Source: Cloacimonetes bacterium UBA6081 (GTDB lineage Bacteria > Cloacimonadota > Cloacimonadia > Cloacimonadales > Cloacimonadaceae). From it: 19,031 nt of DNA. The translations under genes were made by a program, and so were the position numbers. Where the stretch lies: contig DIXL01000048.1 in the NCBI GenBank assembly GCA_002428685.1, positions 1 to 19,031 on the forward strand, written 5' to 3'. Under the pieces are notes generated by a model that did no database searches, was not told the DNA's origin, and saw only the letters and a program-made list of their open reading frames with translations. Positions 7,309 to 15,263 of this stretch are shown here, in pieces. Each line of letters begins with the position of its first letter. Position 1 is the first letter of the stretch.

Positions 7309-10300
7309 TGAAAAAATTAGCCCTAATCGCATTCGCACTAACACTTGGTAGCTTGCTATTCGGCAAGGTTACTTTAATTGAAACAAGAAATAACACGCTA
7401 ATGATAGATTACGAATTAGAGCCATGGAAAATAGTTACCGATGGAGATTATAGCCGGATTGTAACCGAAAACATGGATTATGCTTCAACATCTGGTGCTC
7501 CGCTGCTTCCTTATGACGAATTTAAGATTGGTATTCCTCCTTCCGGAGATGTGTCGTATCGAATTTTGAGCAGTGAAAGCAGCAATGTAAACCTACCTGC
7601 CAGGTTAATCCCTGTCCCAGAGGTTGGCATGATAGAAGGCTTGAGCAATTACAACTATCAGATTAAACCGGAACTATATTCTGTCCATCCCGCGGAAATA
7701 ATACAAAAGCTATTACCGGTAACCTTTCGAGGCTTAGGTTTTGTTCCCATTGTAGTTAATCCTTTTTCCTATGATGGCGACAAAGGCCTAAAAATCCTTT
7801 CAAAAGCATCCATAGAAATAAATCTCTCAGGCGATATTCGGTATAAACATAGTGAAACCACCGACCCTGCAAAAGAAGTTCTCTTGGGTCAATTGATAAA
7901 CGCTCAACAAGCTCAAAATTGGTTCTTTCAAACCCGTCCTTCCATAAACTTTGCTCCCTTTGGAAGTAGTGATTGGTGGTTACGGGTAGAAACAAACCGT
8001 GAGGGGATTTACAGGTTAAATAGCATTCAGCTAAGTGAATTGCCCTTGCAAGATATAGATCCACGTTCGATTAGAATGTTCAGCACTTCGGGTAAAGTGC
8101 TTGACAATTCCTATAGCATTAGCGGCTCTGAATTCAGGGAAATTCCTATTATGATTTCCGGAGAAACAGACGGAAGTTTTGATGCAGATGATTATATCCT
8201 ATTCTATGGCAGTTCACGTGATTCATACGACCAGAATATTGAGGTTCAAACTGAAGCTCTCTACTACAATCCCTATTCTCAAAATCAGGTTTTCTGGCTA
8301 ACCTTTGGCAGTAATTTTAATGATCCTCCGCTCCGTATCTCAATAAGCCAACCAGATGCAGATTTCGAAAAAGGGTTGCAGAGCACTCCCGAAGTTACGC
8401 ATGTGGAAAGCGAAAGCCAGCGCAGAGAAGATACAGGTTTCACTTGGTATAGCAGTAAGTTCTTTGGAACCACAACTGCCGAATACCAATTACAAACCAC
8501 GCTTAGCGATGTCGATCTGGCAGGAGAGCAAAATTTATCATTCCGCATCAGGCAGGAAGACATAGGCAGCTCATTACTCCATGTAATTAATGTAGAAGTA
8601 AATGGGGTTCCTGTTTATAGTAATCCCATAACCGGTGCCCTGGATTTCACTTGGGCAGGAACCTCGGCATACATTTTTTCTCGAAGCATAAACAATTTAG
8701 TTAGTGGAACAAACCTTATAAAAATTAAGGTTCTTAGAAGCTACACCGATAATCTGCTGTTCGATTGGTATAGACTTTCATATCGTCAAAATCTGGAGAA
8801 AGGACAAGGCCAAAAGGCTTTCACTCATCCTACTACTGTTTTACCGGTCAGCTATCGCTTCAATTTAAGCGGTAACCTGGATAATACTATTGTCCTTCGT
8901 GCAAACGGGATCTATAATGTGGATCAAATTCCCATAGCAGATACCAAAATTATCTCCAATGGAACTTCTTCCACCCGCTATTTTATGTTAAATCCATCCG
9001 AAGCATTTATTCCAGCACTGGTTCAAGTTGTGGAACCATTGGATTTAACAGCCAATACCGAGCAATCAGATAATATCATTATTACTCCGGCTGAATTCAT
9101 ATCACAAGCTCAAATCTTGGCACAGAAGTATTGGGACGTTTACCAGGTTAAAAGCAGAGTGATCCTTCAAGATGACGTTTTTGCCCAATTTAATGGTGGC
9201 CATCCCGATCCAGCAGCTTTTCGGCAGATGCTACGTTATTTTTTCCACAATCTCCCAGCTCCCAAAATCAGTTCTTTAACCCTAATAGGATTAGGAACCA
9301 TAGACTGGAGAAACTATTCGGGAAGCGCAGCAGCAAAAAACAAGATCATTACCTGGCAAGGGGATTACGTTCTGTCCGATGATTATTTTGCCATGTTAAA
9401 CACTGATCTCTACCCGGAATTGGGTGTGGGACGTTATCCTGTAAAAAACACTACCGAGCTGGATATCATGATGCAAAACTTTACTAATTATACTGCTAAT
9501 CCCACTCCGGGTTGGTGGCGCAACAGCATGGTTTTTTTAGGTGATGACCTCAACAATGGCTCTTCTACCTATGAATATATCCACACTCAACAAACCGAAG
9601 AAGCAGCCAATGCAGTTCACCCCAGCATTGCTGTAGATAGAATCTTTGCTTTGGAATATGACTACGACGAATTCCAAAATAAACCCCGCGCCAGAGACGA
9701 TATGTTTGCTGCCATAAACCAGGGCAGGTTGTTGTGGTATTACGTTGGGCACGGTTCTTTTGACAAGCTTGGTTCCGAAGATTATCTGAACGGAGCCACA
9801 GATATGGGAAGATTTACCAATCATGGCAAATTGCCTTTCTTTATGGCTTCTTCCTGCAAAGTATCGCATTTTGATTATTGGGGCTTTGAAAGTTTAGGCC
9901 AAAAAGTGGTGCTTATGAACGATCTGGGTGCTATTGCCTCCTATTCTGCCACTCGTCTCAGCTACCCCGATAACAATCATCCCATGGCTATGAATTTGCT
10001 AAAAAACCTTGCAAATGGCCGCAACTCTTTGGGCTATAGCATAATGGATGCCAAAATTCGCTACACTGGAAGTAATAGTAACGATGCGGTTTACGTTCTA
10101 TTGGGTGATCCCGTGTTAAAAGTCGTTCCTCCCGAACGCGATAGCACGATGCAGATAACCGGAGCAAACAAAAAGGGAGTCCTTCATTCTCGCGAAACAG
10201 CTTTAATTGAAGGCTCTTTCAGCAATCAGGGTCTTTCCGGAGAAACCGAGATTAAGGCTTTTAGCACACGTAACAGCTATTCCCTTGGACCCAGCACTAC

Positions 10301-11144
10301 AGTCAGTCATTCTGGACCCCAGCTTTTCAAAGGTAAGTCGGATGTACTTAATTCCCAATATAATGCTGGATTTATTGTGCCGGATGATATCAGTAATGGT
10401 AATAGTGGTTTGGTAGTATCGTATTTCTGGGATGCTGCCGCTAAAAAAGACTATACAAATTACTACTACCCACTAAGCCTTAGCGATCAGGCTATAAATG
10501 TAGAAAATACCGATGCTCCGCAAATAAACCTGTATCTTGGCACCTTGGATTTTAGAGCAGGGGATACCGTTGGCACAAACACAACTTTGTATGCTAATAT
10601 CTCTGATGCCAATGGAATCAATATAACAGGTTCTTCCGGACACAACATTCTGCTGGTGATTGATAACGCACTTCAACCGATTTCCATTACAGATTATTTT
10701 AGCTATGATAAAGGTTCGTACACCAAGGGCAGCCTCGCTTACCCCCTAAACAATTTAAGCGTGGGGCCTCATACCATTCAAGTTATAGCTTTTGACAATT
10801 TCAATCAGCCCTCGGTGGCTACCACAAGTTTTGTAGCCAAAAAGAGTGGAGACTTATCTCTGGAGCGTTTATTAATCTACCCCAATCCCATTTCCCAAGA
10901 CGGACACATTACTTTTATGCTCTCTGCGGATGCTGAGTTGACCCTTGGTTTTTACACCATTAGCGGCAAACGTATTCGCAACATAAAAGCCAACGGTAGA
11001 GAAGGATTCAATAAAGTCTTTTGGGATGGTAAAGACGAACAGGGAAACCGCCTGGCAAACAACACCTATTTTGTAAAAGTGAAGGCAAAAGCTGCTACCG
11101 GCAAGACTGTGGAAAAGACTGAGAAGTTGGTGGTTTTTAAGTGA
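7308..11144 (+). CDS. Secreted gingipain-like peptidase C25 family protein with Por-type C-terminal domain
   Basis: 1278 aa. The signal peptide is KKLALIAFALTLGSLLFG. A long N-terminal region of beta structure is followed by the caspase-like C25 domain at about 590-960. The catalytic dyad is visible: His815 in YYVGHGSFD and Cys850 in MASSCKVSH. The C-terminal ~95 residues (from about 1185, LLIYPNPIS...) resemble the FlgD-like/type IX sorting domain, with FWDGKDEQGNRLANNTYFVK near the end. The size and the lack of arginine/lysine gingipain features make PorU-like sortase or a general surface protease equally possible. It starts one base into the stop of the 49-aa gene, after rlmH. The stop codon TGA (11142-11144) lies inside the first unit of the tandem repeat that follows. 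Confidence 0.88.
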   Translation: MKKLALIAFALTLGSLLFGKVTLIETRNNTLMIDYELEPWKIVTDGDYSRIVTENMDYASTSGAPLLPYDEFKIGIPPSGDVSYRILSSESSNVNLPARLIPVPEVGMIEGLSNYNYQIKPELYSVHPAEIIQKLLPVTFRGLGFVPIVVNPFSYDGDKGLKILSKASIEINLSGDIRYKHSETTDPAKEVLLGQLINAQQAQNWFFQTRPSINFAPFGSSDWWLRVETNREGIYRLNSIQLSELPLQDIDPRSIRMFSTSGKVLDNSYSISGSEFREIPIMISGETDGSFDADDYILFYGSSRDSYDQNIEVQTEALYYNPYSQNQVFWLTFGSNFNDPPLRISISQPDADFEKGLQSTPEVTHVESESQRREDTGFTWYSSKFFGTTTAEYQLQTTLSDVDLAGEQNLSFRIRQEDIGSSLLHVINVEVNGVPVYSNPITGALDFTWAGTSAYIFSRSINNLVSGTNLIKIKVLRSYTDNLLFDWYRLSYRQNLEKGQGQKAFTHPTTVLPVSYRFNLSGNLDNTIVLRANGIYNVDQIPIADTKIISNGTSSTRYFMLNPSEAFIPALVQVVEPLDLTANTEQSDNIIITPAEFISQAQILAQKYWDVYQVKSRVILQDDVFAQFNGGHPDPAAFRQMLRYFFHNLPAPKISSLTLIGLGTIDWRNYSGSAAAKNKIITWQGDYVLSDDYFAMLNTDLYPELGVGRYPVKNTTELDIMMQNFTNYTANPTPGWWRNSMVFLGDDLNNGSSTYEYIHTQQTEEAANAVHPSIAVDRIFALEYDYDEFQNKPRARDDMFAAINQGRLLWYYVGHGSFDKLGSEDYLNGATDMGRFTNHGKLPFFMASSCKVSHFDYWGFESLGQKVVLMNDLGAIASYSATRLSYPDNNHPMAMNLLKNLANGRNSLGYSIMDAKIRYTGSNSNDAVYVLLGDPVLKVVPPERDSTMQITGANKKGVLHSRETALIEGSFSNQGLSGETEIKAFSTRNSYSLGPSTTVSHSGPQLFKGKSDVLNSQYNAGFIVPDDISNGNSGLVVSYFWDAAAKKDYTNYYYPLSLSDQAINVENTDAPQINLYLGTLDFRAGDTVGTNTTLYANISDANGINITGSSGHNILLVIDNALQPISITDYFSYDKGSYTKGSLAYPLNNLSVGPHTIQVIAFDNFNQPSVATTSFVAKKSGDLSLERLLIYPNPISQDGHITFMLSADAELTLGFYTISGKRIRNIKANGREGFNKVFWDGKDEQGNRLANNTYFVKVKAKAATGKTVEKTEKLVVFK

Positions 11145-11410
11145 GAGTTACGCAGTGAGAGTTACGCAGTGAGAGCTACGCAGTGAGAGCTACGCAGTGA
11201 GAGCTACGCAGTGAGAGTTTTACAGTGAGAGTTTTACAGTGAGAGTTTCACAGTGAGAGCTGCGTAGGGGGAGAACTGCGAAGGGGAGAGCTACGCAGGG
11301 GAGAGCTGCGCAAGGGAGAGCTACGCAAGGGAGAACTGCGTAGGGGGAGAGCTGCGAAGGGGAGAACTGCGTAGGGGAGAGCTACGCAGGGGAGAGCTAC
11401 GCAGGGGAGA
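11141..11410. repeat. Tandem array of 14-16 bp repeats, about 18 units
   Basis: Units 1-5 are GTGAGAGTTACGCA or GTGAGAGCTACGCA. Units 6-8 end in TTTTACA or TTTCACA. Unit 9 is GTGAGAGCTGCGTA. From 11267 the units change to a G-rich form such as GGGGAGAGCTACGCA or GGGAGAACTGCGTA, 14-16 bases long, and the array stops in a partial GGGGAGA at 11404-11410. So there are two sub-families in order, which suggests growth by local duplication with drift. The period is not a multiple of three, and no long ORF runs through it. There are no spacers, so it is not a CRISPR array. The rest of the gap to 11505 holds a small hairpin and the cysS ribosome binding site. Confidence 0.93.
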
Positions 11411-11427
11411 TGATTTTGAGCTTGTCG

Positions 11428-11445
11428 TTCCTGCGGAGGCAGGAA
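11428..11445. repeat. Short perfect hairpin (REP-like)
   Basis: TTCCTGC (11428-11434), loop GGAG, GCAGGAA (11439-11445): a 7-bp perfect stem between the tandem array and cysS. No T run follows, so it is a poor intrinsic terminator. A degenerate cousin, CTTGTCTTTCCCGCGGAGGAG near 14383-14403, sits at the end of the IS1634-like remnant and shares the flanking CTTGTC, suggesting a dispersed small repeat. Confidence 0.5.
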
Positions 11446-11505
11446 TCCAGCCCATTCATAAGTCTTTTATAAGAGAACCAGAATTAATAGAGGAGAAAGA
11501 AGATA

Positions 11506-12894
11506 GTGTTTCTTTACAACACCCAAACCCGAAAAAAAGAGGAATTTGTCCCGATAATAAAAAACAGGCTAAGTCTTTATGCCTGCGGCCCTACCGTATA
11601 TGATTACTTTCATATAGGCAATGCCCGCGCGTTCATTTTTTTTGATGTGGTGCGCCGGTATTTTGAATTTAAGGGTTACGAAGTTAACTACGTGCAAAAC
11701 ATTACAGATATAGACGACAAAATTATCAACAAGTCTATCGAAGAGAAAGTGGATTTTACTACTGTGGCCGACAAATATTCACAAGCTTTTCTGGATGATG
11801 CAAAAGCTCTGGGAATCAAAGCTCCAAGCGTTCAGCCACGTGCCACGGAAGTGATGCCGGATATTATTGCTTACATAGATGCTTTGGTAAAAAGTGGACA
11901 CGCTTACGAAGCCAATAGAGACGTGTATTTTGACACCTCCAGCCTACCCAGCTATGGAAGCCTTTCCGGAAAGAAAACAGAAGATCAGCTTACTGGTGCC
12001 AGAGTTGCCGAAAACCTGTTCAAACGCAACCCCACCGATTTTACGCTGTGGAAAAACAGTAAACCCGGAGAGCCGGTTTGGCAAAGTCCCTGGGGTGAAG
12101 GTCGTCCTGGCTGGCACACCGAATGTGTGGTTATGAGCCAGAAATATTTGGGTGAAACCTTTGATATTCATGGTGGGGGGATAGATTTGATCTTCCCGCA
12201 TCATGAAAACGAACTTGCTCAGGCACAAGCCCTTTCCGGAAAACCCCTGGCAAATTATTGGCTGCATAATGGCTTCCTAAATATTGAGGGCGAGAAGATG
12301 AGCAAAAGCCTGAAGAATTTCTTTACAGCCAGAGACATTTTGCAGGAATACGATGCCGAAGTAATCCGTTTCTTCTTTCTTTCCAAACATTACCGCAGTC
12401 CCATAGATTTTACCCGTGAACTGATGGAAGAATCCAAACGTGCGCTCAGCAATTTCTATGAAGCCTTGAAGACCGTTGATTTCCTGGAAATACCCAAAAT
12501 ACTCCTTGATACTTCTCAATCTACTGAAGTAAGAGACTTCACTTCTGCCATGGATGATGATTTTAATACTGCCAAGGCCATTGCAATCATGTTTGATTTG
12601 GTAAAACAGCTAAAAAGCCCTTCTGCAAGCGAAGATGATAAACACAAGGCAGCCAAGGTTATGTTTTACATCGGCAGAGTCTTGGGCTTTTTCCAAAACC
12701 TGGAAACTAAACTGCATAAAAAACAGCCGGACTTGTCGGATGCCTTGATGGAACTTATCATAAACTATCGCAACGAAGCCCGCAATAATAAGGACTGGAA
12801 AACCTCTGATAGAATCCGTGATGACTTAGCCGCTCTTAGTATAGAAATAAAAGACACACCCAAGGGTTGCATCTGGACTCAAAAGGAACAATGA
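11506..12894 (+). CDS. cysS: Cysteinyl-tRNA synthetase
   Basis: 462 aa, class I aminoacyl-tRNA synthetase charging tRNA-Cys. The family landmarks are all present: Cys27 in YACGPTVYDY, the HIGH-type motif FHIGNARAF (36-39 HIGN), zinc ligands Cys27, Cys207 (HTECVVMS), His232 and Glu236 (PHHENE), the GGGIDLIFPHHENELAQA block, and KMSKS at 264-268. The C-terminal helical region ends with the usual tRNA-binding tail. The start is GTG 11506, giving MFLYNTQTRKKE, with AGGAG at 11491-11495; no ATG is near. The length agrees with bacterial CysS. Its stop overlaps the ATGATG start of the next gene, so the two are likely cotranslated. Confidence 0.97.
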   Translation: MFLYNTQTRKKEEFVPIIKNRLSLYACGPTVYDYFHIGNARAFIFFDVVRRYFEFKGYEVNYVQNITDIDDKIINKSIEEKVDFTTVADKYSQAFLDDAKALGIKAPSVQPRATEVMPDIIAYIDALVKSGHAYEANRDVYFDTSSLPSYGSLSGKKTEDQLTGARVAENLFKRNPTDFTLWKNSKPGEPVWQSPWGEGRPGWHTECVVMSQKYLGETFDIHGGGIDLIFPHHENELAQAQALSGKPLANYWLHNGFLNIEGEKMSKSLKNFFTARDILQEYDAEVIRFFFLSKHYRSPIDFTRELMEESKRALSNFYEALKTVDFLEIPKILLDTSQSTEVRDFTSAMDDDFNTAKAIAIMFDLVKQLKSPSASEDDKHKAAKVMFYIGRVLGFFQNLETKLHKKQPDLSDALMELIINYRNEARNNKDWKTSDRIRDDLAALSIEIKDTPKGCIWTQKEQ

Positions 12895-13712
12895 TGATAA
12901 AGCAAAAAATAATAATGCCCCTGATTATCCTGTTAGTTGCTTTTATAGCAATATTCATGTATCTGAATTTCTCAAGGGGAAGGGTAATCAACCAACCCGA
13001 AAGCATTACTTTTGATAGCACCGGTAAACGCTTTCTCATTTCGAACATAAAAGGCAAAAGCATTGCTACCATGACTTTGGATGGGAAATACGGAATACTG
13101 CTAAAAGATGGCCTCACATCTCCCCGGGGAATTATGGCTAAGGATAATTATCTGTATGTGGCAGATGCTACCCAACTGAAGATTATTGACATCCCTACCG
13201 CCAAGATTTCAAAAAGCATTATCATTCCGGATGCCAGGATGCTAAATGACCTCGCATTGGATAAAACCGGCTTGGTTTACATCACCGACACTGCTGCCAA
13301 TTGCGTTTTTGTGGTAGATACAATTGCAAACACCACCGAAAAGATCCAGAGTTCTTTGCTTAAAGCTCCCAATGGCATAGTTTATGATATGCCCCGCGAC
13401 CAGATGCTTATTGTAGGTTTCAGCAAACGCAGCCCCATTTTAAGCTTAAACACGCTGGGCAGGAATGTCAGCATCTTTATGGATACCATCTATTCAGATT
13501 TGGATGGCATTGCCATAGACGATCTTGGCAGAATCTACATCAGCAGTTGGGCGCAAGATATGATATTTATGATTCCCCAGGAGCAAAACCGCTTTGTCGC
13601 AAAATTCAAGGATATTAAAGATGCTGCCGATATCTTTTATTACCTGCCCACAAATGAACTCATCGTTCCCTTGGTTTCCAAAAGCAAAATTATTCGCATC
13701 CCGCTGGAGTAA
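12891..13712 (+). CDS. Membrane-anchored beta-propeller protein (NHL/SMP-30-like)
   Basis: 273 aa from ATG 12891 (a second ATG at 12894 is equally possible); AAAAGGAAC sits just upstream. A longer frame from TTG 12867 is unlikely because it lies inside cysS. Residues about 9-26 form a transmembrane helix (IIMPLIILLVAFIAIFMYL) near the N-terminus. After it come repeated blades of about 40 residues with the pattern hydrophobic-x-D-x-x-G-x-h-Y-h-x-D/S, for example DLALDKTGLVYITDTAANC and GIAIDDLGRIYISSWAQDM. This fits a six-bladed NHL or SMP-30/gluconolactonase-like propeller held at the outer face of the inner membrane. No enzyme activity can be assigned. It overlaps cysS by 4 bases. Confidence 0.7.
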   Translation: MMIKQKIIMPLIILLVAFIAIFMYLNFSRGRVINQPESITFDSTGKRFLISNIKGKSIATMTLDGKYGILLKDGLTSPRGIMAKDNYLYVADATQLKIIDIPTAKISKSIIIPDARMLNDLALDKTGLVYITDTAANCVFVVDTIANTTEKIQSSLLKAPNGIVYDMPRDQMLIVGFSKRSPILSLNTLGRNVSIFMDTIYSDLDGIAIDDLGRIYISSWAQDMIFMIPQEQNRFVAKFKDIKDAADIFYYLPTNELIVPLVSKSKIIRIPLE

Positions 13713-13718
13713 GCAGCC

Positions 13719-14330
13719 ATAAAAAGCCGGATAGAACTATTTGATACCTTCGTAGTAAAAAGCTTTGACTATCAAGCTGCGTTTCAAGCTGAGCTTCGGG
13801 CTTACAAGCTTAATCTGCCCATGCTGCCCCAGTTGCTGGATTATCAGATGTCGCCAGCTCAGATAACTTTGCAGCGCATCCATGGCACTCCCTATCTGGA
13901 TTTACCTGAAGGTTTTAGCCCGGTTACCTTAGCCCAATCCCTTGCAGCCTTTCACCTGGCTACACTGATCAGTGGTAAATGCTTGTGCCATATAGACAAT
14001 CAACCGCGCAACGTAATAGTGGCCAAAGATCAAGTATATCTTATAGACTTTTCCGATAGCCTGGTAGATTTTCCCGAGCGGGACATAACGCATCTTTTGC
14101 TTTTCTGGGCTGCTGATTTGCCCCAGGATAAGTTTAAATCCCTCTCTGCGCGTTTTATTGAAGAATACTCTCAGTTAGTCCCTTTGTCCCCCCGGCTTTG
14201 GCAAAAGTATCTGGAGCAAAGCATCGGGATATTTGATTCACGCCGCAAGCTCTTTAATAAATCCGGCAAAAACCCTCCGGAAATACAAACTGCCAACCGA
14301 AACCGCTTGGCAGCTTTATTAAACAACTAA
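13719..14330 (+). CDS. Small protein-kinase-fold protein, apparent ATA start
   Basis: The catalytic loop and metal site of a kinase-like (RIO/Bud32/Kdo kinase-type) fold are visible: HIDNQPRN with Asp at 93 and Asn at 98 (numbered from 13719), then LIDFSDS with the metal-binding Asp at 110. The first ATG is at 13821, but kinase-like sequence continues upstream in frame: TFVVKSF (Lys14, candidate ATP-binding lysine) and AELRAY (Glu25, candidate helix C partner). The region between the preceding TAA (13710-13712) and 13821 has no ATG, GTG or TTG. The codon ATA at 13719 lies nine bases after GGAG (13706-13709), an ideal distance. So I set the start at 13719 (203 aa); from 13821 it is 169 aa without the lysine. 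It lies in the same frame as the propeller gene, separated by one stop. Confidence 0.7.
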   Translation: MKSRIELFDTFVVKSFDYQAAFQAELRAYKLNLPMLPQLLDYQMSPAQITLQRIHGTPYLDLPEGFSPVTLAQSLAAFHLATLISGKCLCHIDNQPRNVIVAKDQVYLIDFSDSLVDFPERDITHLLLFWAADLPQDKFKSLSARFIEEYSQLVPLSPRLWQKYLEQSIGIFDSRRKLFNKSGKNPPEIQTANRNRLAALLNN

Positions 14331-14361
14331 ACTTTAAGTTAAGCCTGCAAAAAAACGTATT

Positions 14362-14976
14362 TTAACGAGACACCGGTAACACCTTGTCTTTCCCGCGGAG
14401 GAGACTGTGTGAAAACATCCTCTGAGCGGCATCCTGAGTCCTGTGGGGACTACATATTTGTTGTTTTAGAGGTTTTATAACAGGGCTGGGGCCCATGTTG
14501 AGAGCCTTGTATATTTTCAGGTGGTAGGGTTCTGCCGAGCTGGTAATGCGCTCTATTACAGTTGTTTTATCTCTACGCAAAGCCGAGATACTCACTCTTC
14601 TGTGTGTAGTCATCCTAGCTCTCACGGTATTCCAGGAGTCATTTATCCCATCCTGGCGTAATTGAAGACAGATGGAGTTGAGAAGATGGTACGCCAGAAC
14701 CGCGATGAAGATATGGGCTTCAGCCCTTTTTTCTGTTCGATGGTAGATGGGACGGAAAGCCAGATCGTGTTTGAGGCTACGAAAGGCGGCTTCTATCCGG
14801 TTCAACATCATATATGTATCCCATATTTGCTGCTCATCCCACTCGGAATAGCTGCTGCGCAACCAATATGAACCAGAGAAGCGATCATCTTCCTCTTCTT
14901 GCTTTACCTTGTAATATACCAAACCCTGCGCTTTATCAGTGTATCCTGCCCGGCCATATTGAAAACTATCTTTCAT
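14362..14976 (-). pseudogene. IS1634-like (IS4 superfamily) transposase, C-terminal remnant
   Basis: On the minus strand a 204-aa frame carries the end of a DDE transposase: MMLNRIEAAFRSLKHDLAFR then PIYHRTEKRAEAHIFIAVLAYHLL, the conserved block around the last catalytic Glu in IS1634-type transposases. Intact members are about 450-600 aa, so the N-terminal half with the two catalytic Asp residues is missing. The frame upstream of the ATG at 14976 soon meets a TAG, with no further homology that I recognise. The last ~40 residues may be read-in from flanking DNA. I could not find terminal inverted repeats. This is a dead insertion-sequence relic at the start of the accessory zone. Confidence 0.8.
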
Positions 14977-15083
14977 TTTTCTATTCTCCCAAAAAGTGTT
15001 CTACTATCCTATGGCATCAACAAGCCTCCCATTGCATCAACAAACCCAAGCATTTCTCCCTTATCCATGCAGTCCATGGCTTC

Positions 15084-15143
15084 ACCATCCCTTATCATTC
15101 GCTTAACCATCCCTTATCCGACAAGGGATGGTTTAGGGATGGT
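15084..15143. repeat. Nested direct and inverted repeat with a strong hairpin
   Basis: ACCATCCCTTATC occurs twice in direct orientation (15084-15096 and 15106-15118). It is followed by two inverted copies, AAGGGATGGTT (15123-15133) and AGGGATGGT (15135-15143). The inner pair, AACCATCCCTT 15105-15115 with 15123-15133, forms an 11-bp perfect stem with loop ATCCGAC. The outer pair can fold around it. It sits in the gene-free stretch 14977-15263, 120 bases before the methyltransferase gene. No T run follows. The rest of that stretch shows only two GCATCAACAA copies near 15013 and 15035, and nothing else I can name. Confidence 0.75.
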
Positions 15144-15263
15144 CAACGGTTAATCCAGGCATACCCTGCATGGGGGAGGGAAGGCATAAGAATAAAATAG
15201 GTTGACTGATAAAGCATAATCAAGAGAGTTGGATTAGATTGAAAGACGTTGGGATAAATAAAT

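Noticed and set aside
9537..9869. 110-aa minus-strand ORF inside the C25 gene
   Set aside because: It runs across the conserved catalytic region of the C25 domain and has no motif of its own.
11141..11410. CRISPR array
   Set aside because: Units of 14-16 bases follow one another without spacers, and no cas genes are present; it is a minisatellite-type tandem repeat.
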